DNA of 64,000 nucleotides from Helicobacter burdigaliensis. GTDB taxonomy: Bacteria; Campylobacterota; Campylobacteria; Campylobacterales; Helicobacteraceae. Below the pieces are notes generated by a model. It searched no databases. It was not told the origin of the DNA and was given only the letters and a program-made list of their open reading frames with translations. This document shows positions 35,882-43,416 of this stretch, one piece after another (position 1 is the stretch's first letter; each line of letters opens with the position of its first letter). The translations under genes were made by a program, and so were the position numbers. The stretch covers positions 175,978-239,977 of the forward strand of contig NZ_QXJG01000001.1 in assembly GCF_003670295.1 (NCBI RefSeq). Reading direction: 5' to 3'.

Positions 35882-36360
35882 GAATAGTTGCATTTACTGG
35901 AAATTCAAATAGTGGTAAAACCACTCTTATAGAAAAGCTTTCTCTACTTTTAAGCCCTCATAAAAAGGTAAGCATCATAAAACACGACCCTAAAGATAAA
36001 GCCATTTTTGATACCCCCAAAAAAGATTCGGATAGATTTTATAAAAGTGGAGCAAATGTAGCAATCTATGGAACAAAAAAAAGTGCTATCCATTTACAAC
36101 ATAGCCCAAACTTAGAAGAAATTATAAATTTTCTTAGTCCTTGTGATTATCTTTTTATAGAAGGGTTAAAAGAATTGCCCTACCCTAGAATCTGTGTGGC
36201 AAGAGGAGAGATTGATACAAGATTTTACCCTTATATTCTAGCACTAGCCATTACTAAAGACACTCCCACTTTAGAAATCCCAAAACATCTTAAAATATTA
36301 GATTTAGATAACACTAAAGAAATTTTAGATTGGATTAATACAAATATAAAGGATATTTAA
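35878..36360 (+). CDS. mobB: Molybdopterin-guanine dinucleotide adapter MobB
   Basis: 160 residues. Walker A 'FTGNSNSGKTTLIEKL' at the N-terminus, 'VSIIKHDPKDK', 'FIEGLKELPYPRICV'. GTP-binding helper for MGD synthesis. Start overlaps the moaE stop by 4 bases (ATGA). Confidence 0.93.
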   Translation: MRIVAFTGNSNSGKTTLIEKLSLLLSPHKKVSIIKHDPKDKAIFDTPKKDSDRFYKSGANVAIYGTKKSAIHLQHSPNLEEIINFLSPCDYLFIEGLKELPYPRICVARGEIDTRFYPYILALAITKDTPTLEIPKHLKILDLDNTKEILDWINTNIKDI

Positions 36361-36362
36361 CT

Positions 36363-36893
36363 ATGAAAAAAGCAAAAATTGGAATTTTAACCCTATCAGA
36401 TCGTGCAAGTGCTGGAATTTATGAAGATATTTCAGGAAAAGCCATTATAGAAACCCTAAAAGAATACCTTATCTCTCCATGGGAGAGTGTTTATAGGGTA
36501 ATTAGTGATGATCAAAAAGAAATTGAAACAAATTTAAAAGAATTAGCCGATATTGAACAATGCGATCTTATTGTAACCACTGGAGGGACAGGTCCTGCTC
36601 CAAGAGATGTAACTCCAGAAGCCACAGAAGCAGTTTGCACAAAAATGCTTCCAGGATTTGGTGAGCTTATGCGACAAACAAGCCTAAAATATGTTCCAAC
36701 TGCAATTCTCTCAAGACAAAGCGCAGGAATCTACAATAAAACTTTAATCATTAACCTACCCGGAAAGCCAAAATCTATCCGCGAATGTTTAGATGCGGTA
36801 TTTCCTGCTGTCCCTTATTGCCTAGATTTAATAGGTGCTACTTATTTACAAACCGATGAAAAAGTCATCAAAGCATTCCGTCCAAAGAGCTAG
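36363..36893 (+). CDS. mog: Molybdopterin adenylyltransferase (MogA/MoaB)
   Basis: 176 residues. 'ILTLSDRASAGIYEDISGKAI', 'DLIVTTGGTGPAPRDVTPEAT' and 'IYNKTLIINLPGKPKSIRECL' are MogA signatures. Adenylates molybdopterin before metal insertion. Two bases after mobB; last of the moco set here. Confidence 0.92.
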   Translation: MKKAKIGILTLSDRASAGIYEDISGKAIIETLKEYLISPWESVYRVISDDQKEIETNLKELADIEQCDLIVTTGGTGPAPRDVTPEATEAVCTKMLPGFGELMRQTSLKYVPTAILSRQSAGIYNKTLIINLPGKPKSIRECLDAVFPAVPYCLDLIGATYLQTDEKVIKAFRPKS

Positions 36894-37012
36894 AGATTTT
36901 ATTTCCTCTTCTTCTAGCAACCTTTAAATTTCAAACATTTCACACTAAAATCACAAAAGATTAGGATAAATTTATTTTATTTAGTATAGAATAATTCTTA
37001 AAAGGAGAATTT

Positions 37013-38596
37013 ATGCATCTAAAAGACTATTTAAACTACGACAAAGCCTCTAATCTTCTTTATAAAGAAGTGCATAAAATTGGCGTTATTATGCTTTTTA
37101 TTTTGGTGATTATAGCCATGGTTATGTGGAATTCTAGTGAGATTTCTAATCCACTTTTATTAGGCTTTACAGCAATTATTGGTGGATATATGGCACTAAA
37201 TATCGGTGCTAATGATGTAGCAAACAATGTAGGTCCTGCTGTAGGCTCTAAAGCTCTAACTATGTTAGGAGCGATTATCATAGCTGCAACTTGCGAGATA
37301 GCTGGGGCACTCATCGCAGGGGGCGAAGTAGTAGATACAGTGCGTTCTGGCATCATCTCCATGCAGAGTATAAAAAACATTGAAGATTTTGTAACCCTTA
37401 TGCTTGCAGCACTTATTTCTGGAGCAATTTGGTTGCATTTTGCCACCTTAATTGGAGCTCCTGTTTCCACAACCCACTCTATTGTTGGGGGGATTTTAGG
37501 AGCTGGAATTGCTGCAGGTGGCTTTGGTGTAGTAAATTGGGGGGAGCTAGGAAGCATTGTAGCAAGCTGGATTATCTCTCCACTTGCAGGTGGAATTATT
37601 GCAGCACTTTTGCTCTTTTTTATCAAAAATACCATTACTTACAAACAAAACAAAAAAGAAGCCGCAAAAAAGATAGTGCCTTATCTCATTGCTTTTATGA
37701 GCTTTGCTTTTAGCCTTTATCTCATCAACAAAGGGCTTAAAAAAATCCTCTCTTTAGAGCCTATTTATGCGCTTAGTCTTAGTGTAATCATTGCAATTTT
37801 GGTTTTTATTTTCGTGCGTCCTCTTATCCAAAAAGCCCTTAGCAGTATGGAAAACAAAAAAGAAGAGATTAATAAGCTTTTTACTATCCCTCTAATCTTT
37901 GCTGCTGCACTACTTAGCTTTGCACATGGTGCTAATGATGTGGCAAACGCTATTGGCCCCTTAGCTGCTATCAATGATGCGCTCAAAGAAGGGGTTGAGG
38001 TAGGCTCTAAGGCTAGTGTGCCCTTTTGGATTATGCTCCTTGGAGGACTTGGGATTTCCATAGGACTTGCACTCTATGGGCCAAAACTCATTAGAACCGT
38101 AGGAAGCGAGATTACAGAACTTGATCAAATCCGTGCTTTTTGTATTGCTATGAGTGCTGCACTAACTGTGCTCATAGCTTCTGAACTTGGGATGCCTGTT
38201 AGCTCCACACACATTGCTGTGGGTGCTGTATTTGGGGTTGGGTTTTTACGCGAATATCTTAAAAAACGCTATCAAGAAATGGAGATTAAAATTCTAGATT
38301 CCTACAAAGGCAAAGACACACAAAGCCTAAAAGAATTTTTAGAACGCTTTAGAAGATCCTCTGTGAAGAAAAAAGCAGCCATTCTAAAAAGCATTGAACG
38401 CAAAAAACTCCAAAAACAAGAAGGATTGCCCGAACTTAAAAAAAGCGGACAAAAACAGCTGAAAAAAGTCTATCAAGAAGAACTTGTAAAAAGATCTGCG
38501 ATTAACAAAATCTTAGCAGCTTGGCTTATTACAGTGCCTGTTTCTGCGATACTTGCTGGAATTTGCTATTATATTTTAGATGCTCTAGGATTATAA
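37013..38596 (+). CDS. pit: Inorganic phosphate transporter, Pit family
   Basis: 527 residues, about ten to twelve membrane helices. The two family repeats carry 'NIGANDVANNVGPAVGSKAL' (about 64) and 'AHGANDVANAIGPLAAIND' (about 304), and 'APVSTTHSIVGGILGAGIA' and 'MPVSSTHIAVGAVFGVGFLRE'. A basic cytoplasmic segment (about 420-490) lies before the last helix. Imports phosphate with a metal or proton. Strong AAAGGAG site. Confidence 0.94.
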   Translation: MHLKDYLNYDKASNLLYKEVHKIGVIMLFILVIIAMVMWNSSEISNPLLLGFTAIIGGYMALNIGANDVANNVGPAVGSKALTMLGAIIIAATCEIAGALIAGGEVVDTVRSGIISMQSIKNIEDFVTLMLAALISGAIWLHFATLIGAPVSTTHSIVGGILGAGIAAGGFGVVNWGELGSIVASWIISPLAGGIIAALLLFFIKNTITYKQNKKEAAKKIVPYLIAFMSFAFSLYLINKGLKKILSLEPIYALSLSVIIAILVFIFVRPLIQKALSSMENKKEEINKLFTIPLIFAAALLSFAHGANDVANAIGPLAAINDALKEGVEVGSKASVPFWIMLLGGLGISIGLALYGPKLIRTVGSEITELDQIRAFCIAMSAALTVLIASELGMPVSSTHIAVGAVFGVGFLREYLKKRYQEMEIKILDSYKGKDTQSLKEFLERFRRSSVKKKAAILKSIERKKLQKQEGLPELKKSGQKQLKKVYQEELVKRSAINKILAAWLITVPVSAILAGICYYILDALGL

Positions 38597-38628
38597 TTCA
38601 TTCTTCTTAAATGCTTTTTGGAGGGGGT

Positions 38629-39099
38629 ATGCAAAAGATTTTAATAGTTTTAGGGATTTGTATCACTTTAAGCATTAGTGCTAATGCAAAAACTAACAAT
38701 AAGACTAACTCCACTCATGCAACCCATTTAAACAAATGGCTTGGGACTTATAGATTACAAAAAAATCTTTATATGGGGAGCTTTACAATCCAAAAGTGTG
38801 ATAAATTTAATGTTTGTGAAGCCAGATATGAGGCTATCCTAAATAAAAGTGAATTTAATGATATGCACGAATGCGATATAACTTTGAAATTACAGATAAA
38901 ATCTCCACAAGAAGCTATAGCTTTAAATGATGATAAGGATTTTGCAAATTGTAAAATTTATATTAGGAAAAATCAACAAGGTATTGTATTTATAAGAGAT
39001 GAGAAAGTATTTAATTCACCCGATTATTTTTGCAGTACAATGTGTGGCAACCAAACGATATTTGAGTGGGGAGATATCTATAAAAAGGAAGTGCAATAG
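38629..39099 (+). CDS. Secreted cysteine-rich protein, unknown
   Basis: 156 residues from the ATG at 38629, which has GGAGG upstream; an ATG six codons earlier (38611) lies before that site. Signal peptide 'MQKILIVLGICITLSISANA'. The mature part has six cysteines, including 'CDKFNVCEARY' and 'CSTMCGNQ'. No family recognised. Its signal peptide is almost the same as that of the next gene. Confidence 0.7.
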   Translation: MQKILIVLGICITLSISANAKTNNKTNSTHATHLNKWLGTYRLQKNLYMGSFTIQKCDKFNVCEARYEAILNKSEFNDMHECDITLKLQIKSPQEAIALNDDKDFANCKIYIRKNQQGIVFIRDEKVFNSPDYFCSTMCGNQTIFEWGDIYKKEVQ

Positions 39100-39186
39100 A
39101 ATCTTGCAATATAAGTTTATCTATTTCAAATCTTGTAGTGCAGGGACTAATCCAGATTGGACTATGGAGTTTATAAAGGAGCAATA

Positions 39187-40230
39187 ATGAAGATTAAAAT
39201 TTCCATGCAAAAGTTTTTAATAGCCTTAGGGATTTGTGTTACTTTAAGTATTAGTATTAATGCACAATCCCCAAAAGAAGCTAAACCTAGCTTTGATTGT
39301 AGCAAAGCAACTACAAAAGTAGAAAAGATAATATGTAATGATGAAGGTGGGCAGTTAAAAAATTTAGATCGCTATATGAGTGAAGTCTATACGCAATTAA
39401 GAAAAGAGTTAAAAATCTCTAAGTTTCCTGATAAAGAAAAAAGATTAAAAGATCTTTTAGATTCACAAAGAGCTTTTATTAAAAACTTAAATGAAGTTGA
39501 TTCTATAAAACATTCTTATGAAGAACGCATCACACATTTGCTTAAACTTCTAGGAGAAGTGCTAGATTCTAATAATAAAGAATTATGTGAATATGCAAGA
39601 AGATATGAGAGCGATGAGAATAAATGGCAAGAAGTTCCCCCTTCCATCAATCCTCCTTTTAGTATAGGTTTTTGTGCTTTTGGAGCAAATAATCAATATG
39701 GTGTTTTTTATCATTATTGCACAGAAAAAAGAGAGATTATAAAAGAAGCAATGGCAAAAGCTATCAAAGAAAAAGATCCCTATATCAGTTTCCCTAGAGT
39801 CTATAAAAGAAAAATTGATATTAATAATGATGGAGTGTTAGATTATGTAATTCTTTCAGCAGGGGAATATTTTGATGCACTTTGGATATATAAAAATGGT
39901 AAGCTAGATGCAAAAGCAAGTGGTAAAATCTATGGAGATGATTTACATTTTAGTGGAGCAAAAACTAAAGAAGGAGTTTGCATGGTAAATGAGACGCCTT
40001 GCATGGCACTTACTACATATGCCCTGCCAAGCAATAAAGTTTCAGGAATACTAATAGATTCTGAGTTTCCTACATTAAGCTATTTAACTTATGATGTTAT
40101 GGAGTTTCAAGGAAAAAATTATATTACCCTTTATAATCGCAGATTTAATTTTGATGAGAATTCTACTTATCCAAGAACACGCATTTATCTTCTAGAAGGT
40201 AATAAAAGAGAGTTAAAATGCACTTATTAA
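39187..40230 (+). CDS. Secreted LprI/DUF1311-like protein
   Basis: 347 residues from ATG 39187 (AAAGGAG upstream; a start ten codons earlier is weaker). Signal peptide region 'MQKFLIALGICVTLSISINA'. Residues about 38-110 have the LprI/DUF1311 pattern: 'FDCSKATTKVEKIICND...LKNLDRYMSEVYTQLRKEL...LLDSQRAFIKNLNE'. This domain is linked to lysozyme inhibition in some bacteria. The C-terminal two thirds have 'DINNDGVLDYVILSAGEYFDALWIYKNG', an FG-GAP-like stretch. Function otherwise unknown. Confidence 0.75.
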   Translation: MKIKISMQKFLIALGICVTLSISINAQSPKEAKPSFDCSKATTKVEKIICNDEGGQLKNLDRYMSEVYTQLRKELKISKFPDKEKRLKDLLDSQRAFIKNLNEVDSIKHSYEERITHLLKLLGEVLDSNNKELCEYARRYESDENKWQEVPPSINPPFSIGFCAFGANNQYGVFYHYCTEKREIIKEAMAKAIKEKDPYISFPRVYKRKIDINNDGVLDYVILSAGEYFDALWIYKNGKLDAKASGKIYGDDLHFSGAKTKEGVCMVNETPCMALTTYALPSNKVSGILIDSEFPTLSYLTYDVMEFQGKNYITLYNRRFNFDENSTYPRTRIYLLEGNKRELKCTY

Positions 40231-40271
40231 ATACATTTTAACTCCAAGCCAAGTTTACTAGAGTTGCGAAA

Positions 40272-40685
40272 TTATTGCACCCCTAGTTGTTTGTAAATTT
40301 TTCCTATCCTTTGGTTATCAATTTTTTCTCTTTGCATTCTTTCTTCTTCTTTATTTAAGCGTTTTTTCTCCTCTAATTTTACAATTTGAGCTAAAATTGC
40401 ATTGACTCTTGCTTCATCTCTTGTGCTTTTAGCCTCTTGTAAATCAACTTTTAATGCTCTTATATTATAATCCAGCTTTCTATCGTTTTGGCGATATTTT
40501 TCATTGGATTTATGCTCTTGCTCTTTTAATTCATAATCTATCTTTAGAGCTTCCCTTTTTTGTGCAAAACTTGCCCTCTCAAAAACCTCTAAATTAATTC
40601 CTTTAATCTCTTCCTTTGGCAACAAATGTGGAGGAAGTGCAAACAAAATTCCTGAAAATCCTAAAACCAATAACGCCTTTTTCAT
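40272..40685 (-). CDS. Periplasmic coiled-coil protein
   Basis: 137 residues. Signal peptide 1-17, then one long charged helix (about 40-125) rich in Lys, Glu and Arg. Unknown function; the shape recalls periplasmic helical chaperone-like or stalk proteins but no signature was seen. Confidence 0.65.
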   Translation of the reverse strand: MKKALLVLGFSGILFALPPHLLPKEEIKGINLEVFERASFAQKREALKIDYELKEQEHKSNEKYRQNDRKLDYNIRALKVDLQEAKSTRDEARVNAILAQIVKLEEKKRLNKEEERMQREKIDNQRIGKIYKQLGVQ

Positions 40686-40789
40686 CTTTATTCCTTTTCT
40701 TATATAGATTAAAATATTTAATTATACAATGAAAATATTTTTCCATAAATTAATTTTATATTTATTTTTTCTTATTTTTATTCTTTTGC

Positions 40790-41353
40790 TTACCCCTCTA
40801 TCTCTCTTATCACTCTAGCAGGATTTCCACCTACGATTACATTGCTGGGCACATCTTTAGTTACCACCGCACCCGCTGCGATTATGGAGTTATCCCCTAT
40901 GCTGACACCAGGGCAAATCGTAGCGTTTATCCCTATCCACACGCGATTGCCGATATTTATAGGCTTACAAAAGGTAGTTGTGCGATTATAGGGATTGATG
41001 TCGTGATTGATCGTCGTTAGGCACACCTTAGGCGCGATATACACATCATCGCCTATATTTATCCCTCCCCTATCCATAAAGGTGCAAGAGGAGTTGATAA
41101 ACACATTTTTACCAAAGTTAATATTCCGCCCAAAGTCTGTATAAAAAGGCGGAAGTAGCCAAAGGCTAGAATCTACCTGCTTTCCCATAAGCTCGCTTAG
41201 GATTTCTCACACCTCTTTTTCATCATGATAGCCACTATTTAGTTTTGCCACGCAAATTTGTGCGTGTTTTATTAAAGGTAAAAGTTCATTTTCAAATTCT
41301 TCACCTTTATTTTCCACGCCAAGCCCTGCTAAATCCCGCTCCAATAAACTCAT
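40790..41353 (-). pseudogene. Sugar O-acetyltransferase, interrupted by an in-frame TGA
   Basis: The frame starting at ATG 41353 encodes a maltose/galactoside acetyltransferase N-terminus ('LLPLIKHAQICVAKLNSGYH') and then meets TGA at 41207-41209 (codon 49). It continues in the same frame with '[29 protein letters not shown]' and the left-handed beta-helix '[21 protein letters not shown]' ... '[34 protein letters not shown]'. Read through, it is 187 residues, the family length. CGA to TGA is the simplest origin. A 132-residue product from ATG 41188 keeps the hexapeptide domain and may still be made. Confidence 0.75.
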
Positions 41354-41363
41354 TTTTTACATT

Positions 41364-41768
41364 TTAATCCTTTATAATTTTTACCTTAAAATCATCTTTT
41401 TGTGTTTTTAAAACTTCTAAATCCCCTTGCACTTTTCCTAAAAATACCAAATCATCGCTCGCGTTTTGAAGTTCATAAAAGATTCCTATATTTCCCCATG
41501 GCACATAGCAGAATAAATCCCCAATTTGTGGCTTATAGGCACTGCTTCCTTTTACCTTTAGCGCTTTTGGCAAATGTGCGATTTTTTCTTTTCTTGCAAA
41601 ATCGCTAAATTCTAACTCCATTGGAAGAGAGTTATAAAACTCTCTTGAAGCTTCATTGTCTTCTAAATTTACAAGCAATTCTTGATTATCAAAAAGTAAT
41701 TTTATCCTCATCTCTTCTCCTAATAAAAAAGTAAAGCAACATAACAAAACACCAAAAATCTTCAACAT
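41364..41768 (-). CDS. Cyclophilin-like fold protein, copy 1
   Basis: 134 residues with a signal peptide (about 1-17). The body 'MRIKLLFDNQELLVNLEDNEASREFYNSLPMELEFSDFARKEKIAHLPKAL' and 'GDLFCYVPWGNIGIFY' is the cyclophilin-like domain family (PF18050 type) common near aldo/keto reductases. It overlaps the ABM gene by one base (TAATG). A close paralogue lies at 47915-48319. Enzyme activity is unknown. Confidence 0.8.
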   Translation of the reverse strand: MLKIFGVLLCCFTFLLGEEMRIKLLFDNQELLVNLEDNEASREFYNSLPMELEFSDFARKEKIAHLPKALKVKGSSAYKPQIGDLFCYVPWGNIGIFYELQNASDDLVFLGKVQGDLEVLKTQKDDFKVKIIKD

Positions 41769-42157
41769 TAAAACTTCTTATCTAAACACATATTAGGGCT
41801 TATTGCGTCCATTGGGATAAATTTTAAACTCTTTATCATATGCAGTGTGCCTTGTTTGTATTTTTGAAAATGCTTGCTTGCTATGTGTTTTTTATAGCTT
41901 TCTTCATCTTTGTAAGATTCTATAATGCTAAATTTACAAGGATTATCCTTATGGGCGAGTGCATACAGCACCAAAACACCTTCTTCTTCCCTTACGCTTA
42001 TTTCGCTTTCTTCTTTTAAAATCTTTTTATATTCTTCTAAATACTTGCAGTCAATCTCAATTTCAGAAATCTTAACATTCATAAAACCTTGTATAAATTC
42101 TTGCGCACTCACTCCTAAAACCCCTAAAAATAAAATAGCTAGAATTTTTTTCATCAT
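41768..42157 (-). CDS. Secreted ABM-family monooxygenase-like protein
   Basis: 129 residues. Signal peptide 1-18, then an antibiotic biosynthesis monooxygenase (YgiN-like ferredoxin fold) pattern: 'YLEEYKKILKEESEISVREEEGVLVLYALAHKDNPCKFSIIESYKDEESYKKHIASKHFQKY'. Members oxidise quinols or take part in stress from reactive compounds. Start overlaps the aldo/keto reductase stop (ATGA), so it is one operon with it. Confidence 0.8.
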   Translation of the reverse strand: MMKKILAILFLGVLGVSAQEFIQGFMNVKISEIEIDCKYLEEYKKILKEESEISVREEEGVLVLYALAHKDNPCKFSIIESYKDEESYKKHIASKHFQKYKQGTLHMIKSLKFIPMDAISPNMCLDKKF

Positions 42158-43284
42158 AGCCCCACACTTCTTGCTGCATCAGAATTTGGCGGGTATCGCT
42201 CACCAAAGACAGGCATAGCTTTTAGTGCTTTATCAATCGCTTCTAACTCATCACGCTCAAAGCCAATTTCTAATGCACCTAGATTCTCTTCTAAATGTGC
42301 TATTTTTGTCGTCTCTGGAATTGGCATAATAAAAGGCTTTTGTGCGAGTAGCCAAGCAAGTGAAATTTGTGCGGTGGTGGCGCTCTTGCCATTTATAATT
42401 TTGCTTTTTGCAATTTCTCTCACATAGTTTAGAATTTTTTGATTTTCTCTCAAAGCGTCCTTTTGAAAGCGTGGAAAAGCTGCTCTCATATCAAGCGTTT
42501 TGTGAAAAGTGGTGTTTTCATCCATAAGTCCACCTAAAAATCCTCGCTCTAGTGGAGAATAGGCAGTAAAGCCGATGCCAAGTTTCTCGCAAGTAGCTAA
42601 GTTTTTGTTATCTTCAACCTCTCTAAACATCATAGAATAATGATTTTGCACCGAAGTTACAGGATAAATTTTATGTGCTCTTTCTATGGTTTTAGCACTT
42701 GGCTCACTTAGTCCATAGTAGCGGATTTTCCCCATTTTTACTAGCTCACTCATAGTGTTCGCTACTTCTTCTATGGGTGTATCAGGATCTACTCTATGTT
42801 GCGTATAAAGATCAATAAAATCAGTATTTAAGCATTTTAAGCTTCCATCAACCGCCCTTAAAATTGCTTTTTTACTAGAATCTTGGTGTTGTTTAGAAAA
42901 TGGATAGTAAAGTCCAAATTTCGTGCCAATAATCACTTTATCGCGGTAAGGTTTTAACGCTTTGCCAAGCAAAATTTCATTAGTATGTGGTCCATAAATT
43001 TCAGCTGTGTCAAAATAAGTTACTCCAAGCTCTATGGCTTTATGAATGAGCTTTATCATTTCTTTTTCATCGTGAGCGGGTCCATGCCCATGACTCATAC
43101 CCATACAGCCTAAGCCCAAAGCACTTACCTTTAAGTCCTTACCTAAGATTCTGCTAGGAAGCGTTTTTGCCTCATTTTCTTTTACTACTCTATCATGCTT
43201 ACTTTCTTTTGCAAACAATGCCCCACTGCTAAGTGCGATCGCCCCTACCACAGAGGCTTTTAAAAACTCTCTTCTTGAATCCAT
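42154..43284 (-). CDS. Aldo/keto reductase with twin-arginine signal
   Basis: 376 residues. The N-terminus 'MDSRREFLKASVVGAIALSSGALFA' is a Tat signal. Catalytic tetrad region: Asp in 'YFDTAEIYGPHTNE', Tyr in 'EIYG', Lys in 'VIIGTKFG', His in 'YTQHRVDPDTP'. NADPH-binding tail 'IMPIPETTKIAHLEENLGALEI'. Likely reduces reactive carbonyls in the periplasm. First gene of the operon behind a MerR-type promoter. Confidence 0.88.
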   Translation of the reverse strand: MDSRREFLKASVVGAIALSSGALFAKESKHDRVVKENEAKTLPSRILGKDLKVSALGLGCMGMSHGHGPAHDEKEMIKLIHKAIELGVTYFDTAEIYGPHTNEILLGKALKPYRDKVIIGTKFGLYYPFSKQHQDSSKKAILRAVDGSLKCLNTDFIDLYTQHRVDPDTPIEEVANTMSELVKMGKIRYYGLSEPSAKTIERAHKIYPVTSVQNHYSMMFREVEDNKNLATCEKLGIGFTAYSPLERGFLGGLMDENTTFHKTLDMRAAFPRFQKDALRENQKILNYVREIAKSKIINGKSATTAQISLAWLLAQKPFIMPIPETTKIAHLEENLGALEIGFERDELEAIDKALKAMPVFGERYPPNSDAARSVGL

Positions 43285-43309
43285 TTTTGCTCCTTAAATT
43301 TTTAGCAAA

Positions 43310-43340
43310 ATTATAAAGCATTAGAGTAGCTATCAGTCAA
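43310..43340 (-). promoter_or_regulatory. MerR-type promoter of the aldo/keto reductase operon
   Basis: On the minus strand: -35 TTGACT (43340-43335), a 19-bp spacer, -10 TATAAT (43315-43310). The long spacer is the hallmark of MerR-activated promoters. Inside it lies ATAGCTACTCTAA, matching the dyad TTAGAG-N3-CTCTAA seen in the cupin promoter at 49718-49748. Confidence 0.75.
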
Positions 43341-43416
43341 GAGCAAAATGAAAAAATTTAATAAAAATTTTAGATTCTAATTATTTTCAGATTCTAAAAA
43401 CAAAAAATCATAAAAG

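Noticed and set aside
37060-38061. Long minus-strand frames opposite pit
   Set aside because: Antisense shadows of a membrane protein gene with biased codons; no start signals.
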